A stretch of DNA of 64,000 bases from Gp13-AA77 sp035578005 (GCA_035578005.1 DATJYK010000292.1:1-64000), one strand, 5' to 3'; counted from the first letter of the stretch, positions 17,207 to 26,420 are shown. The notes: generated from the sequence alone by a model not told the origin. Numbers and translations: made by a program.

Positions 17207-18151
17207 TTACTTCTCTTCAACGAAGGTCGCGAATTTTCGCAGCCGGCGATGGCGCTGTTCGATGAGTTTCTCGGCGGGCAGCCCCGCGAGCTCCTTCAGG
17301 GAAGCTGCGATGGCCGCACCGAGTCGCTCCGCGGCGCCAGGTGGATCAGCATGCGCGCCCCCCGGCGGCTCAGCCACGATCTTGTCGATGAGGCCGAATC
17401 CAAGAAGGTCGTGGGCGGTGAGCTTCAAGGCTCTCGCCGCCTGATGCTTGTGATCCCAATCCCGCCACAGAATTGAAGAACAGCTTTCGGGAGGAATTAC
17501 GGAATAGATGGCATTTTCCAGCATCAGCACGCGGTCGCCGATAGCGATGGCCAGCGCGCCGCCGCTTCCACCCTCGCCGTGCACCACCACCACGATGGGG
17601 ACGCGCAGCCGTGGAATCTCCTTGAGATTGTGAGCAATCGCCTCAGCTTGGCCGCGCTCTTCGGCGCCCTTGCCCGGATAGGCGGCAGGTGTATCCACCA
17701 AGCTGATAATCGGCAGGCCGAACTTCTCGGCAAGGCGCATCAGCCGCAGCGCCTTGCGATAACCCTCGGGATGCGGCATGCCGAAGTTGCGCTTCACGCG
17801 CTGTTCCGTGTCGCGGCCTTTCTGGTGGCCCACCACGATGACCGGGTTGCCCTCGAAGCGCGCCAAGCCGCCCACGATGGCAGCGTCATCGCCAAAGCGC
17901 CGGTCGCCGTGCAGTTCCTCAAAATCAGCAAATAGCGCTTGGATGTAATCCAGGGTGTAAGGGCGGTTGGGATGACGGGCGATCAGCACCTGGTCCCAGG
18001 CATCGCCGGAGCCCGAGTCGCCGGGCGCCCAGCGGAGGATTTCAAGCTGGCCGCGCAGACGCTCAATTTCTTCCCGGTCAGCGTCCGTGGGACTGCCCTT
18101 TTCGAGCTCGGCGATCTGCCTTTCGATCTCGCGGATGGGGTCAGAGGTCAT
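17207..18151 (-). CDS. accA: Acetyl-CoA carboxylase carboxyltransferase subunit alpha
   Basis: 314 residues, the usual length. AccA and AccD form the carboxyltransferase that moves CO2 from carboxybiotin to acetyl-CoA, the first committed step of fatty acid synthesis in the cytoplasm. Diagnostic stretches: LDYIQALFADFEELHGDRRF, GMPHPEGYRKALRLMRLAEK, DTPAAYPGKGAEERGQAEAI and the oxyanion-loop region GEGGSGGALAIAIGDRVLML followed by YSVIPPESCSSILW. The N-terminal coiled segment (IREIERQIAELEKG) is normal. Start is ATG at 18151; no good Shine-Dalgarno is visible, and the ATG overlaps the stop of an upstream four-helix-bundle fragment (ATGA), so translation may be coupled. It follows dnaE, an order common in bacteria. 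Confidence 0.95.
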   Translation of the reverse strand: MTSDPIREIERQIAELEKGSPTDADREEIERLRGQLEILRWAPGDSGSGDAWDQVLIARHPNRPYTLDYIQALFADFEELHGDRRFGDDAAIVGGLARFEGNPVIVVGHQKGRDTEQRVKRNFGMPHPEGYRKALRLMRLAEKFGLPIISLVDTPAAYPGKGAEERGQAEAIAHNLKEIPRLRVPIVVVVHGEGGSGGALAIAIGDRVLMLENAIYSVIPPESCSSILWRDWDHKHQAARALKLTAHDLLGFGLIDKIVAEPPGGAHADPPGAAERLGAAIAASLKELAGLPAEKLIEQRHRRLRKFATFVEEK

Positions 18152-18366
18152 AGGAAGAGCGAGTCTCGTCTTGTCCCTCGAGTGTGCCCTTCCGCGATAT
18201 TCGCTGGGACCGAGGCCGCGGCACGCGTGAGTTGAGAAACCAGTCGATATGTTTCGACAGGTGGAAATCTCGATGTCAGCTTGTACGTCTGCTCCGCCAG
18301 GTCCATCGATTTCTGCCAGACCACAAGGTCACGATGCGACGAAATCCGGGCTTCGATCTTTTCCAT
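18148..18366 (-). pseudogene. Truncated four-helix-bundle (S23/IVP-like) protein
   Basis: 72 residues: ARISSHRDLVVWQKSMDLAE, then SQLTRAAASVPANIAEGHTR, then a premature end (GTRRDSLFL). The four-helix-bundle family, related to proteins encoded in 23S rRNA intervening sequences and to bacterial Avd, is normally about 115-125 residues; the last two helices are missing here. The break coincides with the start of accA: its TGA overlaps the accA ATG by 4 nt. Upstream, a 7-bp-period array separates it from dnaE. It may still be translated as a short peptide that couples translation into accA. See the similarly decayed copy at 40207-40528. Confidence 0.75.
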
Positions 18367-18373
18367 AGCGGGC

Positions 18374-18456
18374 CTGTACCCTATTCCCTATGCCCTATGC
18401 CCTATTCCCTGTTACCTGTCCCCTGTCCCCTGTAACCTGAACCTGTAACCTCAACC
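18374..18456. repeat. Degenerate 7-bp-period array overlapping the dnaE 3' end
   Basis: Runs of CCCTATT/CCCTATG change into CCCTGTT/ACCTGTC/CCCTGTA units, all at 7-bp spacing (for example CCCTATTCCCTATGCCCTAT). The array crosses the dnaE stop codon, which lies inside a unit, and supplies the last residues of DnaE. Similar arrays with other heptamer consensuses occur at 13.7-14.0, 28.9-29.2, 40.2-40.6, 46.7, 51.2-51.5 and 53.2 kb. Confidence 0.8.
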
Positions 18457-21400
18457 GCGCCTTCTCCGCAGAGGGCGCGCAGCCCGGCAAGCAGTTCGTC
18501 ATCGGCTTTCACGCCCGCGGGCTTTCGAGGTCTCAGCGTGACGCGAAAATTCCCTTGCCGAAGTAAGTCAAGAACCACTGCATCGGTGCCGGGGTGACTG
18601 GCCAGCAGCGACTGGACTTGCCCGGGAAGACTGGGCGGTACCTGGTCAAGATCAAGCTGGATACGCACCGCGTTACGGCTGCCGCTTGCAGCCGCAGTCT
18701 CCAGCGGCTGGACCTCGTTCACGATCACCTTGGGCTTGGCCGAAGCCTCGTCCCGCCGTATCCGGCCCTTGACCAGTACCACCGCCTCCGGCTTCAACCG
18801 CGATTGCACCTGCTGGAGGGTCTGGGGGAAGACGATCAGCTCCGAGGTGCCGCGCAGATCTTCCAGCACGCAGGCGGCCCAGAGGTCGCCTTTCTTGCTG
18901 GGCTTCACTCGGATGCCACTGAGAACGCCAGCCAGCGACACGGGCGCATCATTGGCCAAATCCTCGAGAGCAGTGCTGTCATGCTTGGCCACAGCAGCCA
19001 TCTGGGCCCGGTATTTCTCAAGCGGGTGGCCGGTGACGAAGAACCCCAGCACCTCTTTCTCACCTGCCAGGCGCTCAGCTTCGGACCATTCGGGCGCCTG
19101 CGGGAGTTCGATCGCGCGGAGGGGTTCGGGTTCGGCGCCGCCGGCGAAGAGTCCCGTTTGGCCGGCCACGCTGGCCCTTTGCCGGGCCTGACCCAGTTCC
19201 ATGGCGCGGTCGAGTCCGGCCATCATGCGCGCGCGATGCGCGCCGAGCGAGTCCATGGCGCCGGCTTTGATCAGGCTCTCGATCACACGCTTGTTCATCA
19301 GACGCAGGTCGACATTTTCGCAAAACTGGAAGAGATTGTCGAAGCGTCCGAGGCGGCGCCGGGCTTCAATCACCGATTCAATGGCCGCTTCACCCACGTT
19401 CTTGATGGCCGTGAGGCCGAAGCGGATGCCGAGACCTGAAGCAGTTTGCGAAGGCGTGAAGGTGCGGTCACTCGAGTTGACGTCGGGCGGCAGGATTTCG
19501 ATGCCCATGTCGCGGCATTCGCCGAGATAGAAAGTAAGCTTGTCAGGGTTGCCGATTTCCGCGGTCAACATCGCCGCCATGAACTCCACCGGATAGTGGG
19601 TCTTGAGGTAGGCCGTGCGGTAGGCCACCAGGGCGTAGGCTGCAGAGTGTGACTTGTTGAAGCCGTACCCGGCGAATTGCTCGATCTGCTCGTAAAGCTT
19701 CTTCGCTTTGGCGTCGGGCACGCCATTCTTGCGCGCACCGGCCAGAAACTTCTCCCGCATGGCTACCATCTCTTCGTGTTTCTTCTTGCCCATGGCGCGC
19801 CGCAACACGTCAGCTTCGCCAAGTGAGAAGCCGGCCACGGCGTTGGCAATCTGCATCACTTGTTCCTGGTACACCATGATCCCGTAAGTCTCTTCCAGGA
19901 TTTCTTTGAGTTGAGGCAGATCGTACGTGACGCGCTTCCTGCCCGCCTTGCGCGCCACAAAGTCGTCAATCATCTGCATGGGACCGGGCCGGTAAAGTGC
20001 GTTCAACGCCGTCAGGTCACCCAACCGGTTGGGCTTGGCGCGCCGCAGAATGTCCGTCATGCCACGGCTTTCAAACTGGAAGATGCCGGCCGTGAGGCCT
20101 CTCCCGAGTAGTTCGTAGGTGGCGGCATCGTCAAGCGCCACGTTATCCAGATCCAGCTTCTCGCCTCGCGTGGCCTCGATCATGCCGACGCAATCTTCGA
20201 GCACAGTCAAGGTGGTGAGTCCGAGAAAATCCATCTTGAGCAAACCGATTTTCTCGAGATCGTCCATGGCGTACTGCGTGGTGATTTCGTCTTTGTTGCT
20301 CTTGTACAGCGGGACGATTTCGCGCAGCGGCTGAGGAGAGATCACGACTCCGGCGGCGTGCGTGGAGGCGTGGCGGGCCAAGCCCTCAAGGCTCATGGCG
20401 ACACGCAGGAGGTCCGCGATGCGCGGCTCACGCTCGTTAAGCTGGCGGAGCTCAGGCGTTTGTGCCAAGGCATCCTTCAGGGTGATGTTCAAGGTGTTGG
20501 GAATCAGTTTGGCGATGCGGTCGGCCTCGGCGAAGGGCAGGTCCAGCGCACGCGCGGCATCGCGCACCACAGCCTTGGCGCCCATGGTGCCGAAGGTGAT
20601 GATCTGGCTGACGTTCTCGCGTCCATACTTGCCGGTAACGTACTCGATCACCTCGCCCCGGCGGCGCATGCAAAAATCGATGTCGATGTCGGGAAAGGTG
20701 ATGCGCTCGGGGTTCAGAAAGCGCTCGAAGAGCAGATCGTACTGCAGCGGGTCCACGTCTGTGATGTGCAGCGCGTAAGACGCCAGACTGCCGGCGGCCG
20801 AGCCGCGTCCCGGGCCCACGGGGATACACTTGTCGCGCGCGAACCGGATAAAGTCCCAAACGATCAGGAAGTAACCCGCGAAGCGCATCTTTTTGATGAG
20901 CTCGATTTCGAAGTTCAGGCGCTCCTCGTAGGCTTCGATGGGAGAACGCAGCCGGCCCTCCGCCCGCTGACGCTCGAGGGCGGTGCGGCGCTCGTCAAAT
21001 CCCTGCCGCGTTACCTTTTCAAAGAAGCTGTCCAGCGTCTCTCCGTCGGGCACCTCGAAGTGCGGGAAAACGTGCTGATTCTTCTCAAAGTGCAGGTTGC
21101 AACGCTCGGCGATTTCGAGCGTGCGCTCCAGGGCCTCTGGGATCTCGGCGAAGGTCGCAGCCATCTCCTCGGCCGACTTGAGGTAGAACTGATCGGTGCC
21201 GAAGCGCATGTGCTGCGCGTCACTCAGCGTCTTGCCAGTCTGAATGCACATCAGCACTTCCTGCGCACGGGCATCCTCGTGCGTCAGATAGTGACAATCG
21301 TTGGTGGCCACCAATCCAATTCCGGTTTCGCGCGAAAGCCTCACCAAGTCCGGGTTAACGCGGCGTTCCTCGTCCAGGCCCTGGTCCTGAATTTCGATAA

Positions 21401-21917
21401 AAAAATTCCCTTTGCCAAAGATGTCCCGAAGATCGTAGGCCGATTGCCGCGCCTGGTCGAGCCTTCCCGCGAGTGCCGACGAGGTGACCTCCCCTTGGAG
21501 GCACGCCGAAAGGGCGATCAAGCCCTCGGAGTGGCGCGCCAGCAAGTCCTTATCGATGCGAGGCTTATAGTAGTACCCCTCAAGGTAGGCGGAGGAGGCT
21601 AGCTTGACAAGATTCCGGTAGCCGCGCTCGTTTTCAGCCAGCAGCACTAGATGATGCGGCTTCTCGGCGTTTGAAGTGCGGTCGAAACGGTTGGCCACTG
21701 CGACGTACGTCTCGCAGCCGATGATGGGCTTGATTCCCCGTTTGCTGGCCTCTTCGTGAAACTTGATGGCGCCGAACAGGTTCCCGTGGTCGGTCATGGC
21801 CACTGCAGGCATCTTGAGCGCGACCGCGCGGTCCATCAGCTTGGGGATGTCACAGGCCCCGTCCAGCAGGCTGTAGTCAGTATGAAGATGAAGGTGAACA
21901 AAATTTGGAGAATCCAT
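18402..21917 (-). CDS. dnaE: DNA polymerase III subunit alpha
   Basis: 1171 residues from the ATG at 21917 (MDSPNFVHLHLHTDYSLLDG), preferred over a frame extension of 15 residues that lacks family similarity. It is the replicative polymerase. Domains: PHP domain (residues 1-~270, HLHTDYS and the CHYLTHEDA region), Pol3 palm with catalytic aspartates in FPDIDIDF, thumb and fingers (GPGRGSAAGSLASYAL, HASTHAAGVV, YQEQVMQIA), HhH region, OB fold (VSLAGVLSGIRVKPSKKG) and a C-terminal tau-binding-like part. The last residues (about GYRGQGTGNRE) are encoded by the 7-bp repeat array, so the native C-terminus has been replaced or extended by repeat sequence. It lies upstream of accA on the same strand. 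Confidence 0.96.
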   Translation of the reverse strand: MDSPNFVHLHLHTDYSLLDGACDIPKLMDRAVALKMPAVAMTDHGNLFGAIKFHEEASKRGIKPIIGCETYVAVANRFDRTSNAEKPHHLVLLAENERGYRNLVKLASSAYLEGYYYKPRIDKDLLARHSEGLIALSACLQGEVTSSALAGRLDQARQSAYDLRDIFGKGNFFIEIQDQGLDEERRVNPDLVRLSRETGIGLVATNDCHYLTHEDARAQEVLMCIQTGKTLSDAQHMRFGTDQFYLKSAEEMAATFAEIPEALERTLEIAERCNLHFEKNQHVFPHFEVPDGETLDSFFEKVTRQGFDERRTALERQRAEGRLRSPIEAYEERLNFEIELIKKMRFAGYFLIVWDFIRFARDKCIPVGPGRGSAAGSLASYALHITDVDPLQYDLLFERFLNPERITFPDIDIDFCMRRRGEVIEYVTGKYGRENVSQIITFGTMGAKAVVRDAARALDLPFAEADRIAKLIPNTLNITLKDALAQTPELRQLNEREPRIADLLRVAMSLEGLARHASTHAAGVVISPQPLREIVPLYKSNKDEITTQYAMDDLEKIGLLKMDFLGLTTLTVLEDCVGMIEATRGEKLDLDNVALDDAATYELLGRGLTAGIFQFESRGMTDILRRAKPNRLGDLTALNALYRPGPMQMIDDFVARKAGRKRVTYDLPQLKEILEETYGIMVYQEQVMQIANAVAGFSLGEADVLRRAMGKKKHEEMVAMREKFLAGARKNGVPDAKAKKLYEQIEQFAGYGFNKSHSAAYALVAYRTAYLKTHYPVEFMAAMLTAEIGNPDKLTFYLGECRDMGIEILPPDVNSSDRTFTPSQTASGLGIRFGLTAIKNVGEAAIESVIEARRRLGRFDNLFQFCENVDLRLMNKRVIESLIKAGAMDSLGAHRARMMAGLDRAMELGQARQRASVAGQTGLFAGGAEPEPLRAIELPQAPEWSEAERLAGEKEVLGFFVTGHPLEKYRAQMAAVAKHDSTALEDLANDAPVSLAGVLSGIRVKPSKKGDLWAACVLEDLRGTSELIVFPQTLQQVQSRLKPEAVVLVKGRIRRDEASAKPKVIVNEVQPLETAAASGSRNAVRIQLDLDQVPPSLPGQVQSLLASHPGTDAVVLDLLRQGNFRVTLRPRKPAGVKADDELLAGLRALCGEGAVEVTGSGYRGQGTGNRE

Positions 21918-21983
21918 CGAGAGGTATTTTAGCAGAAAGGTGAGAACGCGTAGGTGCCGCATCGAGACACACGCAGCGTCAGC

Positions 21984-22508
21984 CTACTTGATCACTTGCA
22001 GCCAGCAATATAAGTTGCGCGCAGGGAATATCCACGCCAGGTGTTTCTCGTAGTAGTCCATCGAAAGTGCCGCACACGCGCGGCCGAGGTTGTCCAATAT
22101 AAAGTTTCCGCCGAAGCTCAGCCGCCGTTCGAGGATGCGATATCCACCCGAGTGGTAAGTAAAGTCCTGGAAACTGTCGCGATCAAAGTAGTCGAAGCTG
22201 TGAAAGCCGAGGTGAAACAGGTGTGTGGGGTCGGTGTAAGAGTCCGGTGAACTGTAATGCGGCGTCACCACCTCCACCTCGGCGCCCGACTTCGCTATGC
22301 GATGCACCTCAGCCATCACGCGCAATATGTCGGGCTGGTGCTCAAGAAAATGCGAAAGGTACACTTTGTCTGCGCAGTTGTCGCGAATCGGCCAGGGAAA
22401 GCGTGTCAGTTCACACAGGACGTCCGCCGAGGAACCGGGCTGCCGGTCAAGTCCGATCGCTGCCGGGTCCTGCTTCTTCTTTCCACAACCGATATCGAGG
22501 ATGAGCAT
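21984..22508 (-). CDS. Class I SAM-dependent methyltransferase
   Basis: 174 residues from the ATG at 22508 (MLILDIGCGKKKQDPAAIGL). A longer in-frame version to 22613 exists, but its extra residues look like noncoding translation. Motif I LDIGCGKKKQD binds SAM; then DVLCELTRFPWPI, DKVYLSHFLEHQPDILRVMA and HRIAKSGAEVEVVTPHYSSP resemble methyltransferase-11 type proteins acting on small molecules or sugars. The C-terminal half (HLFHLGFHSFDYFDRDSF, FILDNLGRACAALSMDYYEK) is typical of methyltransferases near polysaccharide genes. The substrate is unknown. It lies 66 bp upstream of dnaE in the same direction. Confidence 0.78.
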   Translation of the reverse strand: MLILDIGCGKKKQDPAAIGLDRQPGSSADVLCELTRFPWPIRDNCADKVYLSHFLEHQPDILRVMAEVHRIAKSGAEVEVVTPHYSSPDSYTDPTHLFHLGFHSFDYFDRDSFQDFTYHSGGYRILERRLSFGGNFILDNLGRACAALSMDYYEKHLAWIFPARNLYCWLQVIK

Positions 22509-22630
22509 TTGGTGCTCCCGAACTGCGGTGGAACTGGAGCCAAGCGGATTCCGTGTATAACCGAGCTTAGCAGAAACAACCGGCGCCGTAGGGGTACGGC
22601 TTGCCGTACCCAATGCTCACCCCCGACTCT

Positions 22631-22743
22631 CCCAATCGCAGATGTAGGGGCGGCTCTTGTGGCCGCCCAACTAACAATGGGCCCACAGGGTTTCTCTGTT
22701 GAATCGGGCGGCCACAAGGGCCGCCCCTACGTCTGCGATTGGG
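22631..22743. repeat. Palindromic REP-like element, GTAGGGGCGGC core
   Basis: Left arm at 22631-22668 (CCCAATCGCAGATGTAGGGG then CGGCTCTTGTGGCCGCCC) pairs almost perfectly with the right arm at 22706-22743 (GGGCGGCCACAAGGGCCGCC then CCTACGTCTGCGATTGGG), around a 37-bp loop. The core is the one at 6.4 kb, but the outermost 10-14 bp of each arm (CCCAATCGCAGA) are specific to this locus. A small GGGTACGGC-TT-GCCGTACCC hairpin lies just before it near 22586-22606. Confidence 0.8.
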
Positions 22744-22931
22744 ACACCGCCCTCCGCGGCGGTTGTTGACAAAACTTTTGCAAATGTCAGACACGCCCAT
22801 GACATATGGGCGACTTCTATCCGCACATAATCAACACGCAACACCAAAACTCCGGCTGAAGATGACCTCCGGTTGGCTCTGCCCGGCTCCGGAGGTCACT
22901 TCTTCCGGGTCCAACAGAAAAGGAGCACATC

Positions 22932-24065
22932 ATGACTGAAATGAGGCTCCGCCGGCGTTGGTCAAAGCTACTGCTTTGCGCGCTGTCGGTAGCTCTGGCG
23001 AGCGTCTTTGCGGCGTTGGGTGAGGGTAAGCCCGCGAGTGCCAACCTGCCTCCCGGGGTCAGCACCATCGCGTCGACCGTACCCGCGAACGGCGACGTAA
23101 ATCCTTACGGTCTGGTTGTGGTTCCGGCGACGGTCGGAAACCTGACCGCGGGCCACTTCTTGGTAAGCAACTTCAACAATTCGCAGAATCTGCAGGGAAC
23201 TGGAACCACCATCATGGATATCGCTCCGGATGGCTCCAGCAGCGTCTTTTCACAGTTCGCCAGCAACCACCTGCCCGGCCCTTGCCCAGGCGGCATCGGG
23301 CTCACCACCGCACTGGCCGTCCTTCAGACGGGATGGGTGATCGTCGGCAGCTTGCCCACGGTCAACGGGATGTCTGCCACGGCACAAGCCGGCTGCCTGG
23401 TAGTGATCAACAGTGTCGGAAAGCCGGTAGGGACGTTCTACGGCTCACTCATCAACGGACCCTGGGATATGACGGCACTCGATGAGGGCAGTACCGCAAC
23501 GCTGTTCTTCACCAATGTTCTCAACGGCACGGTCGCAGCAAACGGAAATGTGGCCCATAGCGGCACCGTCGTCCGAATGGTGCTCAACATCCCACCCAAC
23601 TCGAAGCCACAGATCGAATCCATGACCGTCATCGGCTCAGGCTTCGCGGAGCGGACAGACCCTGACGCGCTGGTTATTGGGCCCACGGGCGTGGGGCTTA
23701 GCGGCACCACACTCTACGTTGCCGACAGCCTGAATAATCGCGTAACCGCCATTGCCAACGCCACCACCATCACTTCGACGGCGGGAACCGGGACCGTGTT
23801 CTCTCAGAACGGATTCCTCAGTGACCCACTGGGTCTCACGATTGATCCCGGCACTGGAAATGTGCTGGTCACCAACGGAAACAACGGGGTGTTGATTACT
23901 ATTGACCCGAGCGGAACCCAAATCGCGTGGAATCTGATCGACAACACAGGTTCACCTCCTGGAGCCGGAACGCTGTTTGGGTTGGTCTCGGTACCCGGCG
24001 CGGGAGTCTACTTCGTCGACGACGGATCAAACACGCTGAACCTGTTCCAGCAAACGGGCAATTGA
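22932..24065 (+). CDS. Secreted NHL/beta-propeller-like protein
   Basis: 377 residues; ATG at 22932 preceded by AAGGAG at 7 nt. Residues 1-38 form a signal peptide (SKLLLCALSVALASVFAALG). The rest consists of repeats containing short turn motifs: NPYGLVVVPA, GHFLVSNFN, PLGLTIDPGTGNVLVTNGNN, GTTLYVADSLNNRVTAI, GLVSVPGAGVYFVDDGSNTL. These match NHL or SMP-30-like propeller blades. No catalytic residues stand out, so a binding role outside the cytoplasm is more likely than enzymatic activity. It converges with the M28 peptidase gene; the short spacer between them contains no clear terminator. Confidence 0.72.
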   Translation: MTEMRLRRRWSKLLLCALSVALASVFAALGEGKPASANLPPGVSTIASTVPANGDVNPYGLVVVPATVGNLTAGHFLVSNFNNSQNLQGTGTTIMDIAPDGSSSVFSQFASNHLPGPCPGGIGLTTALAVLQTGWVIVGSLPTVNGMSATAQAGCLVVINSVGKPVGTFYGSLINGPWDMTALDEGSTATLFFTNVLNGTVAANGNVAHSGTVVRMVLNIPPNSKPQIESMTVIGSGFAERTDPDALVIGPTGVGLSGTTLYVADSLNNRVTAIANATTITSTAGTGTVFSQNGFLSDPLGLTIDPGTGNVLVTNGNNGVLITIDPSGTQIAWNLIDNTGSPPGAGTLFGLVSVPGAGVYFVDDGSNTLNLFQQTGN

Positions 24066-24279
24066 AGACCGCAGTGTCTGACTAGGAATTCTCGTGACCG
24101 GCGAGGGGATGGGTTGAGCCCCGAGGCTGATTTCATGCACCTCGATGAACTGGGCATGGAATCGGTTTTGGGGTTCTGCTCTTCTAAGCCCCTTTTCGCG
24201 CAGTGCGACATCCAGCCAACCGTCACGCCACTTCGGGTGTCGCCGGGTCGCCCCTCGACATCTGCCGACCGACTGCTGT

Positions 24280-26034
24280 CTACTTCCCACCGCTCTTCAG
24301 CATTTCCTCCCGCTTGGCCCGAAACTCGCTGTCCGCGCCCCATTCGGGAAACTTCTCCGCATCGGCTACACGGTAGCCTACTGAGAAGTACAGTTGCAGA
24401 TCCTGAACTGCCCCTCTCAAATCCCAATCCGGCTTAACTTTGTCAGAGGGCTTGTGATAATCATTGGCCGTGAACTCATCCAGCATCTTCAGACCCCAGC
24501 CTTCCGGGCGGCCGATATAATCCACACCCGAGTCGGGATCGAGCGCGGGCACGCCCTGCTTGGCAAAATTGAAATGGTCGGAGCGAAAGTAGAAGCCTTT
24601 TTCGGGCTCGGGATCGGGCCGCACCGTGCGGCTCTGTTCCGCCGCAACCTGGCGCACGTAATCATCCAGGGTTGAGTTCCCGAGGCCGATCACAGTGAGG
24701 TCGCGCGTGAGTCCGTGGACGTTGAGGCCGTCCATGTTGATCTCGCCGAGCGTGTCTCGAAGCGGATAGAGCGGGTGCTCCGAGTAATACTGAGAGCCTA
24801 GCAGACCCTTCTCCTCCGCGGTCACGGAAAGGAACAAGATCGAACGGCGCGGCCCGGGCTGCGCTTCCGTGAAGGCCTTGGCGAGTTCGAGCAGTCCCGC
24901 GACGCCGGAGGCGTTGTCCACGGCACCATGATAAATATTGTCGCCATTTACCGGATTCCCCACGCCGAGGTGGTCCCAGTGCGCGGTGTAGATCACATAT
25001 TGATCCTTGAGCTTCGGATCACTGCCTTCAAGCTTGGCCACCACGTTGTGCGACTCGATGTCGCGAATGGTGTTGTGAAGCGTCACGGAGGCATTCATCC
25101 CCAGTGGCACGGGTTTAAAATCCGGGCTGAGGGCTGCCTTGTGCAGAGCATCGAAATCCCGGCCCGCGTCCGAAATGAGCGCCCGCGCTTTCTGCTCCGT
25201 GATCCACCCTTCCACGGCGCAACGCGAATGCCCTTTGTCCGGTGAGAGCAGGCTGAACTGCTCTGGCGAGCTGCTGCCTTCGACGACTTCCCAGGGATAG
25301 CCAGCCGGGCCCGTCTCATGGACAATCAGGGCGCCGGCTGCGCCCTTGGCGGCTGCGATTTCGAACTTGTACGTCCAGCGGCCGTAGTAGGTCATCGCCC
25401 GGCCCTTGAACATTTTCGGATCAAGTCGCGTGGGGTCATTGGGGTCCGGTATCTGCGGGTCATTGATCAGCATCACCAGAACTTTGCCGCGCACGTCCAC
25501 GTCTTTGTAATCGTCCCAATGATACTCGGGCGCCACCACGCCGTAGCCCACGAAAACGAGCGGCGCGTTCAGCGTGACTTCGGGCTCGACGCGCTTGGTC
25601 CAGGCCACGAAGTCGGGACCGAATCGCAGGTGCATGGTGGTGGATTTGCCCATGCCGCCTTCAGGCGTTGCGCTTGGTTTGGAAAACTCCAGCTCGGCGC
25701 TGGGATCGGCCTTGATCCCCACCAGCGGCACGTTCTGCACGTAGGTTCCGTCGGGATTGCCGGGCGCCAAACCCAGCGACTTGAAGCGCGACACCAGAAA
25801 GTCCACCGTGAGCTTCTCGCCTTGGGTGGCGGGAGCGCGGCCCCCGAACTCATCTGAAGAGAGCGTCTTGATGTCGTCGAGCAACGCCGGCGCGCTGATG
25901 GCCTTCCAGGCCACCTGCTCTGCGGCCGGAGTTGACGCGGAATCGGAACCGCTCGCGATGGCCGCCAAGGCAGCCACGAACATAATCCCGAGCCCGATCA
26001 GACCCGGCCAATGAAGCGCTGCTCTCAGTATCAT
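24280..26034 (-). CDS. Secreted M28 family metallopeptidase with PA insert
   Basis: 584 residues; ATG at 26034 with GAGGAG 5 nt upstream. A signal peptide or anchor (GLIGLGIMFVAALAAIASG) is followed by a prodomain-like part, a protease-associated insert (about residues 130-290: VFVGYGVVAPEYHWDDYKDV, GKVLVMLINDPQ, AAAKGAAGALIVHE), then the M28 catalytic domain with dinuclear zinc ligands in TAHWDHLG, GAVDNASG, TAEEKGLLGS, NMDGLN and NDYHKPSD. All expected ligands appear present, so it should be an active aminopeptidase or carboxypeptidase. Members of this branch act in the periplasm or outside the cell on peptides. It stands alone on its strand. Confidence 0.9.
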   Translation of the reverse strand: MILRAALHWPGLIGLGIMFVAALAAIASGSDSASTPAAEQVAWKAISAPALLDDIKTLSSDEFGGRAPATQGEKLTVDFLVSRFKSLGLAPGNPDGTYVQNVPLVGIKADPSAELEFSKPSATPEGGMGKSTTMHLRFGPDFVAWTKRVEPEVTLNAPLVFVGYGVVAPEYHWDDYKDVDVRGKVLVMLINDPQIPDPNDPTRLDPKMFKGRAMTYYGRWTYKFEIAAAKGAAGALIVHETGPAGYPWEVVEGSSSPEQFSLLSPDKGHSRCAVEGWITEQKARALISDAGRDFDALHKAALSPDFKPVPLGMNASVTLHNTIRDIESHNVVAKLEGSDPKLKDQYVIYTAHWDHLGVGNPVNGDNIYHGAVDNASGVAGLLELAKAFTEAQPGPRRSILFLSVTAEEKGLLGSQYYSEHPLYPLRDTLGEINMDGLNVHGLTRDLTVIGLGNSTLDDYVRQVAAEQSRTVRPDPEPEKGFYFRSDHFNFAKQGVPALDPDSGVDYIGRPEGWGLKMLDEFTANDYHKPSDKVKPDWDLRGAVQDLQLYFSVGYRVADAEKFPEWGADSEFRAKREEMLKSGGK

Positions 26035-26163
26035 TCCGACTCCTCGAATATCATCCTAGCTTCAGTTTGGACATAGGGCGAAACGCACTCCAGCGAGCGC
26101 CGCGGTAGATTTCCCCTTAAGCGCGAATGACTGTGAGGACAGGCTTCCGCATAGCACCTCGGG

Positions 26164-26400
26164 CTACGAAGCCTTTAAGAGTGCCTGCTCAACAGTTTTG
26201 GGCAGCTCAATCATCAGAAAGCGGTTGGCCGGGTAAAGGTAGTCCTCGCCGCTCTCATCCACTACGCGCAAGTCTCCGTCGCGCGCGGCGTCGACATCGG
26301 GCAATACACGGTAGATCTTGTGCAGTTCCAGTGATGCGGGATAGCCCGCGTTATCCACGCACACGGCAAATTGGGGGCCAGGGTCTTTGGACTTCTTCAT
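26164..26400 (-). CDS. Conserved small protein of unknown function
   Basis: 78 residues, beginning MKKSKDPGPQFAVCVDNAGY and continuing SLELHKIYRVLPD, then GDLRVVDESGEDYLYPANRF and LPKTVEQALL. The composition is clearly protein-like. The 'SLE..K.YRVLPD' and 'DESGEDYLYP' stretches resemble a small protein seen in many soil bacteria, from memory. It starts 20 nt after the stop of the methyltransferase gene at 26421 and probably shares its transcript. No catalytic motif can be assigned; a regulatory or binding role is speculation. Confidence 0.7.
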   Translation of the reverse strand: MKKSKDPGPQFAVCVDNAGYPASLELHKIYRVLPDVDAARDGDLRVVDESGEDYLYPANRFLMIELPKTVEQALLKAS

Positions 26401-26420
26401 GCGTCAGTCCTGATCAAACA

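Noticed and set aside
20358..21602. Plus-strand open frame opposite dnaE
   Set aside because: Antisense shadow of dnaE; no recognisable domain.
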